64,000 bases of DNA from Tubulanus polymorphus. Its lineage: Eukaryota > Nemertea > Palaeonemertea > Tubulaniformes > Tubulanidae. Both the position numbers and the translations under genes were made by a program. The DNA is taken from the NCBI RefSeq assembly GCF_964204645.1, contig NC_134028.1, positions 25,022,153-25,086,152 on the forward strand. The letters are read 5' to 3'. The notes under the pieces are model-generated. The model was not told the origin of the DNA. It saw only the letters and a program-made list of their open reading frames with translations, and made no database searches. Shown in pieces: positions 1 to 14,200 of the stretch; the first letter of the stretch is position 1, and every line of letters begins with the position of its first letter.

Positions 1-160
1 GTGGAATTGGCTCGCGTCTCCGGGTAACGTGACTAAATTCGGTTTCAAATCGTCCATTCCAGAAACAGACGTCAGTCGTGATACAATTGTCATAGAAGAC
101 GGAATTTGGAAGCTCACATTCGGTGGACTATTGCATCATTTCTTATGCGAAATACCATGA
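1..160 (+). CDS. C-terminal end of a secreted or membrane protein, possibly C-type lectin (partial)
   Basis: The frame starting at base 2 is open from the window edge to a TGA at 158-160, about 52 codons. It begins WNWLASPGN and ends with WKL...HHFLCEIP. A closing Trp followed by FLCE-x-P resembles the last strand of C-type lectin domains (W...C...FICE), but the usual preceding Cys is missing, so the family is only suggested. The 5' part lies outside the window and I cannot see whether base 1 is mid-exon. A possible polyadenylation signal AATAAA lies at 266-271. The gene would converge on the giant minus-strand gene ending near 1732. Confidence 0.4.
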   Translation, partial: WNWLASPGNVTKFGFKSSIPETDVSRDTIVIEDGIWKLTFGGLLHHFLCEIP

Positions 161-1052
161 ACACTTTTTTGTATATTTGTTTATATTCCTTCAATTTATC
201 GCTATAATGATCGGGTCTTCGAAGGGTCCACTTTCCTTAACGCCCAAAAGAAAAATCGACACAAAAATAAACGTAGAAACATTTATAAAAATATTTATTA
301 GTCATATTTACATAATATATTATTATCATTAAGCGATATAATTGCATAAATCTTTGAATGTAATTTTTTTAACAAAAATATAAAATTCAAATAGGTTAAG
401 TATATGGTATATTTGAGACACGTAAGGCTTACTAAACTGATATCAATGATTCCCGAATTGAAATTAAGCCAGCCCGTATATATTACACATTACTATGTAT
501 TTTGTATTCATGTATACCTATAATGTATACATAATTATGTTAATTGATTAGGTTCCGCTGTGGGTTCCGCAACATGTTTGTAGTCGTCGTCGTCGAAATC
601 GTCGTCGAATATTAATGCGCTTTGCTGAAATAGTTCAAAGAAAACGTTGTAAGAGATCGGGGGAAGATGTTCGGAAGCCAATTCTTCATGGAAATCTGGA
701 GAATTGGCAATAGGTCAAAATGATTGCATATGTTAAGTGCACGAATTAGTCAATTTTTGTGTAACTATGATACCGAAAATGTTTAAGCCGGCATCAATAA
801 GCTGAAAGTACCCCCCACCCTCTTTGACATTGGATATCTTATTGCTATTTTTTTTTCTATTCTGTGATAGTCAAGGCTCCGTATTTGTGACTTTACGTGG
901 GACATTTTTGATTGAAAATGACCTACAAATACTAGACGTTGGAGGTTTTATCAGCACACTTCGAAAAGTGACGTCACGAGGGCCATATTGAACGTCGTAC
1001 GAACTTGGCGGTGTTCAAAAGACCTCCATTGTTAGAATTACACTATGCTTAC
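161..1052. other. Convergent 3' region between two genes
   Basis: AT-rich stretch downstream of the left-edge gene and of the giant minus-strand gene. It holds an AATAAA at 266-271 (+) and a possible extra terminal exon of the giant gene (separate entry). Otherwise I see no gene. Confidence 0.5.
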
Positions 1053-1068
1053 CCGTTCATCGGCGCCA
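535..1068 (-). other. Possible extra 3' exons of the giant receptor gene
   Basis: The last recognised coding exon of the giant gene reads ...CCC GAG TAA, but the same bases form a good donor (GA|GTAAGT, exon end 1736). Downstream on the minus strand, a strong pyrimidine-tract acceptor precedes a 16-nt microexon at 1068-1053 followed by GTAAGC. A further acceptor (ttctccag) opens an exon at 695. The phase through the microexon gives a 27-residue tail with stop at 612-614. A different frame of the same final exon, phase-incompatible with this route, is open to 535 and encodes a striking acidic run of Asp with Phe and Tyr. I cannot decide between stop at 1732 and these extensions. Confidence 0.35.
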
Positions 1069-1317
1069 CTGAAAGGAAAAATAAATACGAATACAGTAAT
1101 TATTATTATCATAAGCCGATGGAAAATAACACGTCTCATTATAGTATATACGATAAAATATATGAATACAATTGTAAATACAATATGAAAAAAATTCTTA
1201 TCAAAGAATTATCTGATATATGACTATTGTTCTGCGTTAGAAATATGCATTGAAGTTGTAGAAATAGCTTGGAAATAGGATATGAAGGATATGAATGATA
1301 GGCTAGAATTTGAAATA

Positions 1318-1620
1318 TTAACCCGATGAATTATGATAGCTATTATGACAGTCACGCCCGGATATACCACTCGCATCATGATTTAGGCTTTGGGTAGTAT
1401 AGAGAATATGTCGGTATATAAGAGGTTTGTTTGTTTGTAATCTCTCTTTACGTCGTTCGGATCTTGTTTTCCCCAAGATTTCCTGTTGATTTTGTAAACC
1501 ATTCACGACGGGACGACCTTTGCCCACAATGTGTTAACAGCCAGCAGGACTCGAACCCTTTGGCCATGGGTTAATAATGCGGACTAGTTACAAGGCCAAA
1601 AATATATGCTCCATCCTCGG
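1318..1620 (-). repeat. SINE-like dispersed repeat with tRNA-type B box
   Basis: On the minus strand GGGTTCGAGTCC resembles a Pol III B box and sits near GGCCTTGTAACTAGTCC. The other end has a phrase (ctttacgtcgttcggatctt) that recurs, diverged, near 14285-14340 (ctttacgtcattaggatctt), so this is a dispersed element. It lies in the 3' flank of the giant gene. Confidence 0.45.
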
Positions 1621-1731
1621 AAAATCTGTTTGAGATTGGTGATTTATTTATTTGCAGGTAGGTGGTGGGGAGATATATCGGGGGTTGACTGTATATTAAG
1701 ATAACATGATTTTGCTCCTGTAATTATACAC

Positions 1732-2269
1732 TTACTCGGGATCAACTCTTCCAGGTGAACGCGTGGCCGTGAAAACAGCGGACGATCTCAAAGTTCCATC
1801 TTTACCGAAATATATTCGCGACGACTGGGGACTCATGTGTCCCAGGGATGCACTCATCTTCCCGTACACGACAGGCATCATGCCCCCGTGCACCGAGGAG
1901 GCCGTGTCGTCATCGAACATAGGATTGGCGTACGCCGAGTTATGAACGGTTAGTGCCGGCAAGCCGTCCAGTTCATCCGGTACCTTCTCAATGTTTTTAG
2001 CATCTTGTTTTCTGTAAAGAAGAAGATTGGTATTTTTTACACTGTCGATCTCTGAATAAAGAATTAATATATTGAAAATCCTATAGATTACAAATTGGCT
2101 TCTATATCTACAATCTCATATCATATCGTGTATCTATCATATGTCATATATCATCGAACATACCGTCGGCACCAGCATATCCACACACCAAGCAGTAGTA
2201 GTAATATAACTACTGTTATTCCGCCGATAGTACCGCCGATAATGTACTCGTAAGAATTATCATCTTCGA
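1732..2269 (-). other. Giant gene exons 55-56: transmembrane helix and cytoplasmic tail
   Basis: Exon 2269-2164 encodes a Gly-rich hydrophobic helix ([20 protein letters not shown]) followed by VWICWCRR. Exon 2011-1732 encodes a tail of about 93 residues with [11 protein letters not shown], a Tyr and NPxF arrangement similar to endocytic or PTB-binding motifs, and later VVYGKM. This makes the product a type I membrane protein, unlike secreted SVEP1. Confidence 0.85.
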
Positions 2270-5200
2270 CTAAAACATGAACGGAAAGATAGATTTTATG
2301 AAACAAGATAATGTTGTAAAATCAGAATTCAACAGGATGTCTTCAGAGTTAATGTGCCAAGCGGTTATCCGGTCTCCGTCGCTTCTATTTCTTCTACATA
2401 CTCATTTGAATTTAATCCACCTTTTTCTTTGAGTAAATTATTGTATCAATGGAGACTCTACCGAACACCGAGTAGGGAAGTCAATATTCTGAGGTTTGTT
2501 TGTTAATATATTCAAATAGTTCAGTTCAAAGTTCATTGAATATTAACTTATTTTGAAAGCGTAAAGGACTGATGGATAGTCATGCTACCTTGTGGAATAA
2601 TTGGTGTTTTGCTTTTCAATTGACCTAGTCTTATTTGAAGGGTTTATCCTAGAAAATAAGAGGATAATTTTAACCTTCAATTCTGACCTTTTCGTTTTGA
2701 ACAGCGCGGTCCATAGAAACGTGTCAAACATTCGCATTTGTATCCGGTTGTCGTCGCGATGCATTTTCCGCCATTCAAACAAAGCGTTAAATTCTGACAA
2801 ACATCTGAAAACGAATAATAATCACTCAAACGATTTCAATCGCGAGTCGCTAGCTAGAACACGCTAGACTGTAAGATAAATTGGTTATATGATAAAACCG
2901 TTTATAGATGCCACATCGTGAACTTTCAAAAGTGGGATTTCACTTTGTAAATAACTCACTGGGTGTTGTAGATGGCGGTAGAGTTGAAGTTGTAGGTTGA
3001 AGAGTGCTGGTACTCGCAGCAGATGCCTGTGAGGAGATGGATTCACTCGAAGAGGACTCTGACGCGGTTGAGGAGACACTCAGTTTACCAGTAGATGTAC
3101 TCGGGACTGCTGTTACTGTTGTTGTAGGGACAGGTGTAGTCGATGTTAAGGTAGAAGTAGTTGTTGTTGGCACGGGTGTTGTTGTTGTAGTTGTAGTCGT
3201 GGTAGTCGTAGTCGTAGTCGCTGTTTGTGAAAAAAAAAACTATAATTCATTTTTTATAATTTTCATACAATATTATAAGTTACAAATACAATTTTGTTCT
3301 GAAATAAGATTTCAAGCGTCGATGAAGAAAAACCAGGTCTCGATAAAATCTATCATCAAGCACGCATTCAGTTTTTACGTACGTTGAGTGCAATTATATA
3401 CAGAGATCGAGCCCTTGTCCGATGTCACTAATCCTGGGTCACATTGAATGCAATTGAGGGTCTGAGATTCGTCCCGATACCATCCGATATCACATAGTAC
3501 ACACATCGTCTTGTTCGAACTGAGCTCTTTACCGCTCGGACAGTACACTGCAATAAACAACGGTTTTTAATGAAAAAAGAAGCATTTCGTATCGTTAACG
3601 TATTAACTAATGACTTGTGAATGTGATAGACGTAGATAACTAACCAAATACATCCTAATCATGAAAAAGCGACAAAATAGCCGAAATGTAATCTTTCAAA
3701 CTCGAAATTCCGACTTTAGAACTGGCTACAGATGCGAACAAAGTGGTTGGAAGCTTTACTTACGCTTGCACTGGTCAGAGCTGACTGCGCCAGGTAATTT
3801 CGTGTCCAGTCCAAGTGGACACTGAATACAGGTTGATCTAGCGGTAACGTTTTGATACTGACCGACCGGGCATCTGATACACGTCTGCGTCCGACTATCG
3901 TGCATGTATCCGACCCCGCATTCAACTGAAATAACAGCAATTAATACGTTGTATACAAAATTATCACGATTACTCATAGAATAGGTTTGGCTCAAGTCGG
4001 AAACGAACAACTCAGATAAATCTTAAAATATATCTCAGATGACACGACTCGGCACAATAACATATAACTAGATTATAACTTCAATCAGTCTTATAGTTAT
4101 TACGATCCTACGTAAAAGGCCCGACTCTTGAGTGGAGTCTACTGCTGCTTGTTGATATTTATTCTATGTAAATGCCTACCACATTGAAGGCCGACAGCTT
4201 GGTAACCGGTCGGGCATATCGGCGCGATTATCACGTAGGAAGCTGCCTTTTCAAGACCTCCCCCGTCTATGGGTATCGGTTGGGTGGCACGTTTTCGGCG
4301 TCGTCTTCCAATGTTAACCTTCGTGAAAAATATCGATAAACGAGATTAATCGCCATCAACGGTGCATGTGTTTTAAACTCAATTGAAATCGGAAGGATTT
4401 CGATTTCATTGTACGCAAACTTACATTCGGGTATGAAAACCTGCCGGCGGCTATCATATCGTTCAATATCACGTCAGGTCGCTGTTTCGTTTGACCGTTG
4501 TCGAGCGGTGAACTATAAATCAAAAAAGCATGTACGAATGTAGTTTTTGTAGAGTGATTTTCGGCTAGCTTCATGCCGAAAAACGTCGGCAACATGAAAA
4601 CGTTATTTGTAAAATTTCGCAGCAGGAAATTGCTGCAACGTGAACGTGTGCCGCAGAAGACGTTTTAACCTTAGCAGGCAAACCTACTGGAAAGAGCTCG
4701 TAAAAAACCAGCCTTTATACGGTGGTGCATTTGTGTCTCATTTTCTCCATCAGTTTGTATCTGCACGTTTTAGAAAGGCGCAGACGAATATGGCCGATTT
4801 TTCTGCGCCTTGCTAAAACACGTAGCAAATATATCATTTAAGTAAATAAGTAAAATGAAAATAAGAAAAAATAACAGATTGGTGTCTATAGGACGCAAGG
4901 TAATTTTTTCCTGAATTCTGATATAACTTACTTCAAACTGCTGATTTCGATTATCGATATCAATCCCGCTGTAGCTTTCACCGGGGTGAACGAAATCTGC
5001 AAACTTGCGCCGCAATCGCTCCCGCACAAACTCGAATTCCAAGCCGTGTTTACGGTGCCAAATGTTGTTTTGATATTACTAGTTAAAACTGTACGGATAT
5101 GACTATTATCCTTTAGATTAGGATAGACAAGGGTGACGGACAGTTTGTATTTCTGGTCAGCCGACAGGCTCGCCTTCGCTAAAAAACATCGTGAGAAATA

Positions 5201-8200
5201 ATTGTAAGATTGAAATACATTCTACCAATACCATTTTCTTCACGGTGAACTTACGAGCACAAGATGGATATCTGATCGACAGTTTTGGATTCTCGTAATT
5301 CCAACAGCCAGACGGTCCGCACGTGTAGAATCTAGGTACATCTACGCACAAGGTTTCATTCGCCGAATTGCAGCTGATTTGACAATTCGAATACGCATTC
5401 GTCGGGTTGATTGTACAGTTCTGCGTTCCGGCAAACGGTGGATCTTCAGGCTTACTGCAACTCGTGGCTGAGAGGAAATGTACAAATTATAAAGACGATT
5501 AACAATATCCATTCTATAAACATATTTTCAGATGTACCGAGGAAACAATGACTATTTTTTCATTCTCAGTGTGGGGTATTCATATCACATGTTACTACTT
5601 GAAGTTGAATACCATACACAAATAAACAAAATGGACTGAACCCGAACAAGATTCCAGATTTATCTGAATAAAGGGACACAATCCATTTAAAGCAGAAATA
5701 CAAAAAATGTTCTTACGTCTCACGTATACGTTGAAGGCGCAAATTGCAGTATTGGATGCATTGTCTCCGGCGCGATAAACGACTGTATGACGACCGGGTG
5801 GAAAATTACTTCCTGTAAATGAACAAGCGTAAAATATGACATTAATAACTGACAGTGACCTTATTCATTTATTTTAAAACCCTAAACTATGGAGCCAAGC
5901 CCAACAATGATGAAATCTCATTTGTTATGACATACATAATGTGTACATGTTTGAAATGTAAATGAATATGTAATAAAACAGATAATTTCATACAATTTCG
6001 TCTCGAATCCTCCAAATAAGTTATACAAGAAATAAATATTCACGTCACATCGATATCATCATCTGGATTTGGATAGAAGAGAATCACAGCAAGACAAAAC
6101 ATATTCACTGGCATCGCTCTTATACCAGGGAAGTGTAATGATATCGGTACCCTGCTTTAACCTACCTGGTTGGAATGTCGAATTCAAAGTAGAATCTGAT
6201 GGGACAGACGGCGTTGACCACGTGACTGAGTATTCTGCCGCGGTGTTTTGCGTTCCTATAGTCTTGTAGACGTTCGTCGGACACGTCAAAGGCGGCGGGA
6301 CTTTATCTGTAAAAATCAATGAATGATTGATTGAATGATTCTATTTTTATAGAACACAATTACACGAAATACGTTAAAATGATGGGATCAAAACGATTAT
6401 TATCAGTCTATTATCAGTCTATTACTAGAGACGCAAATGTCAGTTCTGATCATGGTTTCTAATGAAAAGTATTTTCGTTAAATCTTCGATATTTCGGATA
6501 TTTGTGGTTTTTCACGTGTAATTGATTCAGCGCATCGCCGTATCCACTAATTTGAGGGAGATTCAATAATACCCTGATTAACGCATGCATTTCATACAGT
6601 ACGTCGTTACCTGGTCCGTTGCAGTCTGTACCGGTATAACCGATCGGGCAGATATTCTTCAAATGCGTCGTGTTAGTATAAGCTGCATTTCCGTCGAGCC
6701 GGTAACCGCCCCAGTTTTGAACGAGATTGGCCGTCAAGGAGGGTACATCGGTATTCGGTACCGTAAGCTCCGTATTCCAGACCATCACCTGACTCAAGCA
6801 GCCCTGGAATCCGGACATTTTCTTAGTGACTAACGTCGACCTATCGATTTCACCTCCCAGAACTATGTAGCCGCTAGACGAAAAAATTTTAAAAGAAATT
6901 AAACATCAACATTTTGATTTGTTAATTGTTTTGTTAATTGTTTACAATATTTAAAGTAGCATCCTGAGCCACAAAATGGTTGCAATGAACTAACATTTTT
7001 CATAGCAAATTCCCAAACCCGCGTCATTAATTTCTTGGAGGGGTTTCTTGTGATATACATGGCAGAGCAATACACTCAACTACTGAACTAAAAGTAATGT
7101 TCGGAACGTAGCGATCGCGTAATTCATGATCGACAGTACTTACAAGTCAAACGAAACCACTGGTATCGTATTTTTATTCAAATTAGCCCCGGATATCGCT
7201 AAACGCAGGTTGCCGTTATTGATGCGGATTATGACTGAATTCCAGGTTCCTCTGTTCGTTCGTAAAACTCCGAGCGGAATCGTTTTATTTTGTACGACTA
7301 CCGAATCGTGGTTCACAGTCAATATCTTCTTTCCGCCGAATAATCCTTTGTGAAAATCGTCTTTCCTGCAATTGACAGTTAAAAGACAGTTTGCGTGAAA
7401 AGTCGGGTTTATACGACGCATCGTATTAGTTGTGTACAACCCGTTCACTGCAAAGGGCGAGTTATCTCGTGTTTGTTAGGCTAGTAACACTGCCAACGGA
7501 AAGATGGCGTCTGCGTGCATGCAGTAACCATGACTTAGCACCGTCGTTAGCAAGTCGACTGTAGGATTGAGGTTCGGGGATTGAATCCTGGATCAGTTCG
7601 TTCCCACTTAAAACATTCTAAATTGATATGCTTTTACAAACTTCAGTGTTTCTAATCTTATGAAATTATAATCTTTTTTGATGATTTTTTGTTACCTCGA
7701 ATTGTAAATCGTGAAGAACGTCCCGGTACCGCCTTTATAGAGGTATCTTACTTTGAGGTGTATCGTCATTTGAGAGCTGTTAATTCTGAACGGCATGAAC
7801 TGTCGGGCAGATGTCGCCTTATCGGGTCCGTAGAAACATATGTCAAAATCGGGCTTCATATCTGCGTGTGGAGAACATTTTTTGTTAAGCCGTGGATTAT
7901 TTTGGTGCATTGTCTTAAGGATTAATGGGGAAAAAATAAACAACACCTAAATACCAGTTTTCGTTTTTTCCCATACCTTTTGTACACATAGGTCCTGTCC
8001 TACTGGCTGGGCACAGGCAATAGACGTTCCACTTGTCGTAGATACATTCGGCTCCGACTGGGCAAGATCCCGTTCTACATTTAACACTAGTCTCATTACA
8101 AGAAACGCCCGTGAAACCTAAAAACGATAACAATCGGTAAAAATCGTATTCAGTTGTTGATTTAGCAAAACTTTATGAATTAACTAAAGCACTGGAAACA

Positions 8201-11200
8201 GGTCACTTGGTATTCAAAAGGCACGAAGCATTTAGAGAATCTGATTTTTAAAAACGCACTTTATCTCAAGTTGGCGCCCTGTTCCAAAAATCATTTATCT
8301 GCCCCGCTATCAATGTGCGCTATCACAACTCACCCGGGGGACACTGCTTCTTAGCCCAGCTTACGGTTGTATTATCCTTCAATGGGTTTATACCCGTGTC
8401 AATCCTGATATCGCAGTACTGTCCGTCATAACCTGAATATATCAAACATTATTTGTTTAATCGGTTAGTTATGAATTGTTAAGGTTACTATATCGTTATA
8501 TTTACCTGTTTGGCAGTTAGTGCACTGTGGAGGTTTGCCCGTGCAATTACCACCGTGCACACAAGGGGATGCGACCTCGCAAATAGACGGCGGGGTCAAA
8601 CACCTATCTCCATATGTATTTTTGTTACATCTGAAATTAAGAAAATTGATACAATAAATTTGAGACAGTCCGTAGAGAAATTGCCGCTGAACGCGTTGAG
8701 GGATGGATACAGTTGGCATGTGTTGGCGGCGCAAATTTAAATAGAACTTTATAGCGATGTTTGGCATTGAAATAAAATCCTGTACCACTCGGGACTTACA
8801 TGCAAACCGTATCGTTGAAACCAGATACACACGTCGACTGATTCGGACATATTATTACGCTCGAGTTGAGGCACATGTCGACGGGTTTTTGACAGCGCAG
8901 ACCCGTCCAGCCGGGTTTACAAATACATCTAAATCCGTTCACTTCGTCCTTACATATTCCTTCGTGATAACACGGTTTAGAAGCGCATTCGTCGATGTCG
9001 ATCTATGAAAAAATACAGAATTTACTTGTGACGTAGAAGGTGTTTAGGAAGATAAAATATTGGTGGACAAGAAGTCGCACAATATATAAATTGCACAATA
9101 TAGAAATAGACTTAAAGCAAATACTTAATCAGAACAACGTTTCGCCTATATTCTAATAGCCATCATCAGGGATACTATTAGAATAAAGCTTAAACTTTTA
9201 AATCTTTTCACATTGTCATTTTTTTCTTTTTTTTATATTTTTTCACTGTAAAAATCCTCGACTCTTCACATTTTTTCAATATAAAATTCAAAAATATTCA
9301 TATTCATCGATATATCGATATACACACGAAATAACTCGAAAAACCTAAGTATGTTGTAAATGTCGTCACCTACCTCACATTTCTTGCCGGTATATCCCGG
9401 TTTACAATTACACATATAATCATTGATCAGACCCGTGCACGAATTCGTTCCTGTTGCATTGCACGGCTTCAACTTGCATTCGTCAAACGTTTCATTACAA
9501 TATTTACCTTAAAAAGAACAGCAGATGTAAGAATCAGTTTCACAAAATATGACGAGTATGACCGGAACATGTAGGCCCATCTTTTTAATACGATGTCGCT
9601 ACTGATGCTGGTTACCACGTGATTGAGCACATAACTACTTCCAAGATGGCTGACATTTATGAAAGCAACTGTATTATATTCGACTATTTTGTATTTCGGA
9701 CTAATAGTCACTTTTATCAGCAAACTGGATTCATTGAACTTCCACATTTAGACAATTTTCTTTTTTTAAGTAAGAATGAGAATGAGTTTGAAAAGCCGCC
9801 GACCTCGGAATCTCAATTCGTCAACAAATCTATAACCAACTACAAGGAAAGCGAATGACCACGATTCCTCCTTATAATGTTTTTTATATATATAGTAAAC
9901 GTCTAAAACGTCCAAGATCTCATCGCGTGCTATTCATTGTGGAACCTTAATTTAGTTACATTAAATGTTGAGTTCTGTATTCAAATCGAAACTTACCGAT
10001 GAAACCGGGTTGGCACGTACAATTCACGTCGAGATATCCGTCGCTACAAGTAGAGTTATTCTGACACAGATTCAGTTTACACTCGTCGATGCTATGCTGA
10101 CAGAATCTTCCCTCGAAATCCGGCGCGCATTGACAAGTATATTCCGTTGCGGACACCGATATACAAAAACCGTTGTTTTTGCACGTGTGGTTGCGACATG
10201 GGTTCAGTTCGATACAACTGTTGCCTGTGGATATTCGAAAGAAACGAAATTAGAAGAAAAAAACTGCAGTTTAATTTCTCTACGATACTAATTATTGAAC
10301 CTGGATATATTTGATGAGATGATTTACATGTTTATACCAAGTTCGTATGCACAGAATGATACAGAGAAATAAAAAATTTGATTTTATGTGGGTTATTTTC
10401 TTACTACTTAATCGAAAATCTAATAAAAGTTTTTTTAAGGATTTTCTTAGTTCCTCTCTACCAATGTACCTAAGAGTTTACGTAGCATAAATGAAAAAAA
10501 AAATCACTTTTTTGAGAAAAATTCTTAGTTTTTTTCAAGTTCAGCAAATTCAAATATAATAAACATTGAACAAAATACGAGAAAACGCATTTTCTCGAGT
10601 AAGTGGACAAATTTGGACTCGAATTCCTTCTATACAAAGTCCAGCGACGCGTTCGAAGACCTTCCCCAGAATAAGTGTGTTAGTAATTACCGGGTATGTA
10701 ATTGCTGGGAATTACGAGGACGCAGTAATTTGATAAATACCTGATGATTTAAATCCCTGGTCGCACAAACATTCCGTGGTCGAGTTTTGGTATATATCAA
10801 TGCATGAACCAGCCGCCGAACAGTTCATACCCTTACACGGATCGGACCGGTTCTGACACCTATATCCAGTAAACCCTGGTTGACAGTCACATGTATAGTT
10901 ATTTACGGATGGAGTTTTACACATACCGCCGTTAAAGCAGGGATTCGAAGCACATTCGTCTGTGAAAAAATAGAACTTTTTGAATTGTAGCGCGAGAAAA
11001 TAAAATAATGGTTCAATGTAAATCGGTTATCTTGCCTCTAGCCGTACAGAAAATTCATTTTAGTATGGCCCGAATCAGCCACGATCTAAACATAGTTACC
11101 TATATCATGCTGGCAGTGACGACCAGTGAATCCATCAGGACACTGGCAAACATATCTTCCACCTTCCGTAGAATTGTTACATATTGCGCTGTTGTTGCAA

Positions 11201-14200
11201 GGATTTGGTGAACACACGTCGACAGCTCGATCGCAACTGAAACGACAAGGAATATGGCTTTACACTACCGCGGGTATAGATTCTTCAAAACAAGATGCTG
11301 CCCCTTAACCACGTCTGACATCAAAACGGTATTCAATTTTTGATAGAGGCTTTAAAAAGTGCACAAGACAATATAGATCCAGTCATTCGAAGTGAATTTA
11401 ATGATGCCATATGGGCTTTTTGAGGCGGCCAGTTTTTAAAGGAGGGCATATCTTTCTTTATTTCATTAACTTTCTTATCTATCCACTTTATTTACACTCA
11501 AACCCATTACAGGTATTAGAGGGACAACACAAAATCTATCGATTTGATAACACGGTAGAAAAATGACGACTTTGATAGCACGATTAACTTTTTAAAATCA
11601 ACAAACAGAAATTACAGAGTAACTAAGGGCTATTAACATATACAGAGAAATAGATTCAAATAAAATACGACAGTAAAAATATTAATATTCGGTGGACAAA
11701 TGCAATTCTTTGATTAGTTTCTTACAAAATACTGCAAGATCTTTAGGGGATCGAGTAATAAGATCAATAAGGGTATTTCCACAAGTTTTTACTTACGTGT
11801 CTCCTCCTAGCGGTGGCTGGCAGAAACATTTGAAGCCACTGTCGAGATTCTGACACATCCCTCCGCTTTTACAAGTATCCGCAGCGCAGAAGATCGGCGG
11901 TTCTTCACACTGGTTTCCGGTGAATCCTGTATAACATCGATATCGAGTCAATGTTTGTTAATGTCTATGTACGTACATGTATCTTCGTGATTTTTTGCAG
12001 CATCACATGAACAGTTGATAGGTTCCTCCGTGAACCGGTGCAATACGGCTATTTGGCTATTTGAAAACACCTCTTGAACCATCGATGAACCAGCCCCCGA
12101 GGTAAAGTGCTTGACTTTAGACTAGATGTTCGATTATGTTTTTTGAAGTCCTACGTATGTTCTACAAAAATTACTGTAAGATACTCAAAATTCTACTTCA
12201 TAATTATAAATCTAAGCCTTGATTATTAGTTCATTAAAAACGTTATTTCCTTGATGCCGAGTGCGTTTTTCGCGAGGAATTTTGCCGTTAGTTATATACA
12301 CTATTAATACGACAGAGAGAGACTTGACCATGATTTACATTAGAGACGTCGCGTGCGTGGATGGCCTCATTACGTTGTCGCAACCTCGACTGTATAAAAA
12401 GACCGTTACCTTGTAGACAGTTACAGGTGTAATTATCAGATCCTTCACCTCCCGTACAGTTACCACCGTTATAACACGGGTTCGAGTCGCATTTACTGAC
12501 GTTTTTCTGGCAAAATCGTCCGGCAAAACCTTCGAATAAAACACACATCGCGCCATTAATTTTTCTACCCGAAAATACCGATATGTTCCGCGAATTCGTC
12601 AAACTTGGTTCGACAACTTTTGTAGAGGGAAATCAGATATTTTCATTGTCTACGTTTAAATAGGATCACAATTATATACAAATTTAAAAGATTAAAATTC
12701 ATTTATCGTGGTATGCTACGTTTATATTGATTAATTATACATACAATTGACGGTTGATATCAAACCTGTTCAATACATCCGCCACTTACCTGGTAAGCAT
12801 GTACATATTGCGTCGTGAAGCGGGACGATACATCGGCCTCCATTTTCACAAGCTGTACTGTTGTTGTTACAGAGCCTGGCTTCTGCATTAATAAGGAATG
12901 AAATCACACAATATTTATATCCACGAATAAAGGTTGATTTCGAGGATACTGGTTCAAAGTTTAAAATGGTGGAAGCTCGATTGTTCGCTTACCTGCGTTG
13001 ATACACCCTGAGCTGCCCGGGCCATCGGTCATATTTCCTTTATCGCACTCCAAACACGTCAAACTTCCGACTTGCGCGGAAAAATAGTTCTTCGGGCATT
13101 TAGCGCACAGTTGATAGCCGTTATAGGAGAATTCTCCAGCTGGACACGGATCTAAAAGTGTGTCATTGGAAAATAAGTTACGGAATTTCTACTTAACAGT
13201 TAATAGATACAATCCCGAGAATCTACGAACTAAAGCCATTCTCATCGTAATTTTATCGAATTATTTTTAAAGAATTATTTTGAAGATTTAACTCTGTATT
13301 GCTATATCTACCTGTACTTCATTATTCTTGAATTTTGAAAAGAATTCTTAATGTTCCAATCACCTTTGTAAAAAGGCCATGATAAATTTTACGTCCTGAA
13401 GACTTATGCCAAACTCCTATTCCGTTCCCGGCAGGTGTGGTGGGTTTGTAAGGGATACGCCGAATAGATACGAGATTGAGAGACCCCGCAAAGATAAAGT
13501 GACTAGCGTGGGCGAATCAAGAAATGAGTGCCAGGACCCGGACCATTACCCTCCTACTGAGGTTGTCCATTTTGCAGACAGTTAATCTGCAAACGCGACA
13601 CTCAAACTAATCAACGAAATTGTGCATTGTTCAGAATTTCCTGATCAGGAGAATGGGGAGGTCAACTCGGTGCTCCCCTGCTCGTGACCTTAAGAAACAC
13701 CCATCCCTTCCAATTTCCCTAGATCCGGCCCGACGAGATTTCTTTTGGAATATACTAACCGAGACATTTTCCAGTTCCGAGAGTCCTTTGATTTCCCTTG
13801 CATTGTGTACAACTACCATTCAAAAACACCGTATTTTCCGGGCACGGGAAACAAGGCGGTAGATTCGTTTGCGAATACATCGAATATTTGTCACAAGTAT
13901 CTGAAATGAGAAAAATCTCATTCATTCGATTTGCTATCGCCTCATTTATCTTTGTTTCATTGATAATCGTGTTGCGTTGATTATGATGAATACACAAATT
14001 GAACTGAAATCGTACCTATGCAGTCGTCCCTCGACCGACTCATCGTGTAGTGAGTAGATTTACCCGCATCGCATAGTTTACATAACATCATTCCGCTACT
14101 ATCCTGATAGGTTCCTTTACCGCATGGCAAACACGACCCGTTCGATAGGTACGTACCAGCCGGACAATTCACTGCATAGAAACAAATATAGACCTTTAAA

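Noticed and set aside
3004-3387. Long plus-strand frame rich in Val across the Thr/Ser stalk exon
   Set aside because: It is the antisense shadow of the mucin-like exon (imperfect trinucleotide repeat). The minus strand has good splice sites, correct phase and neighbouring domains.
7448-7450. Acceptor AG giving an extended pentraxin exon
   Set aside because: The preceding exon ends in phase 2; using this AG would create a stop within eight codons. The AG at 7366 restores frame.
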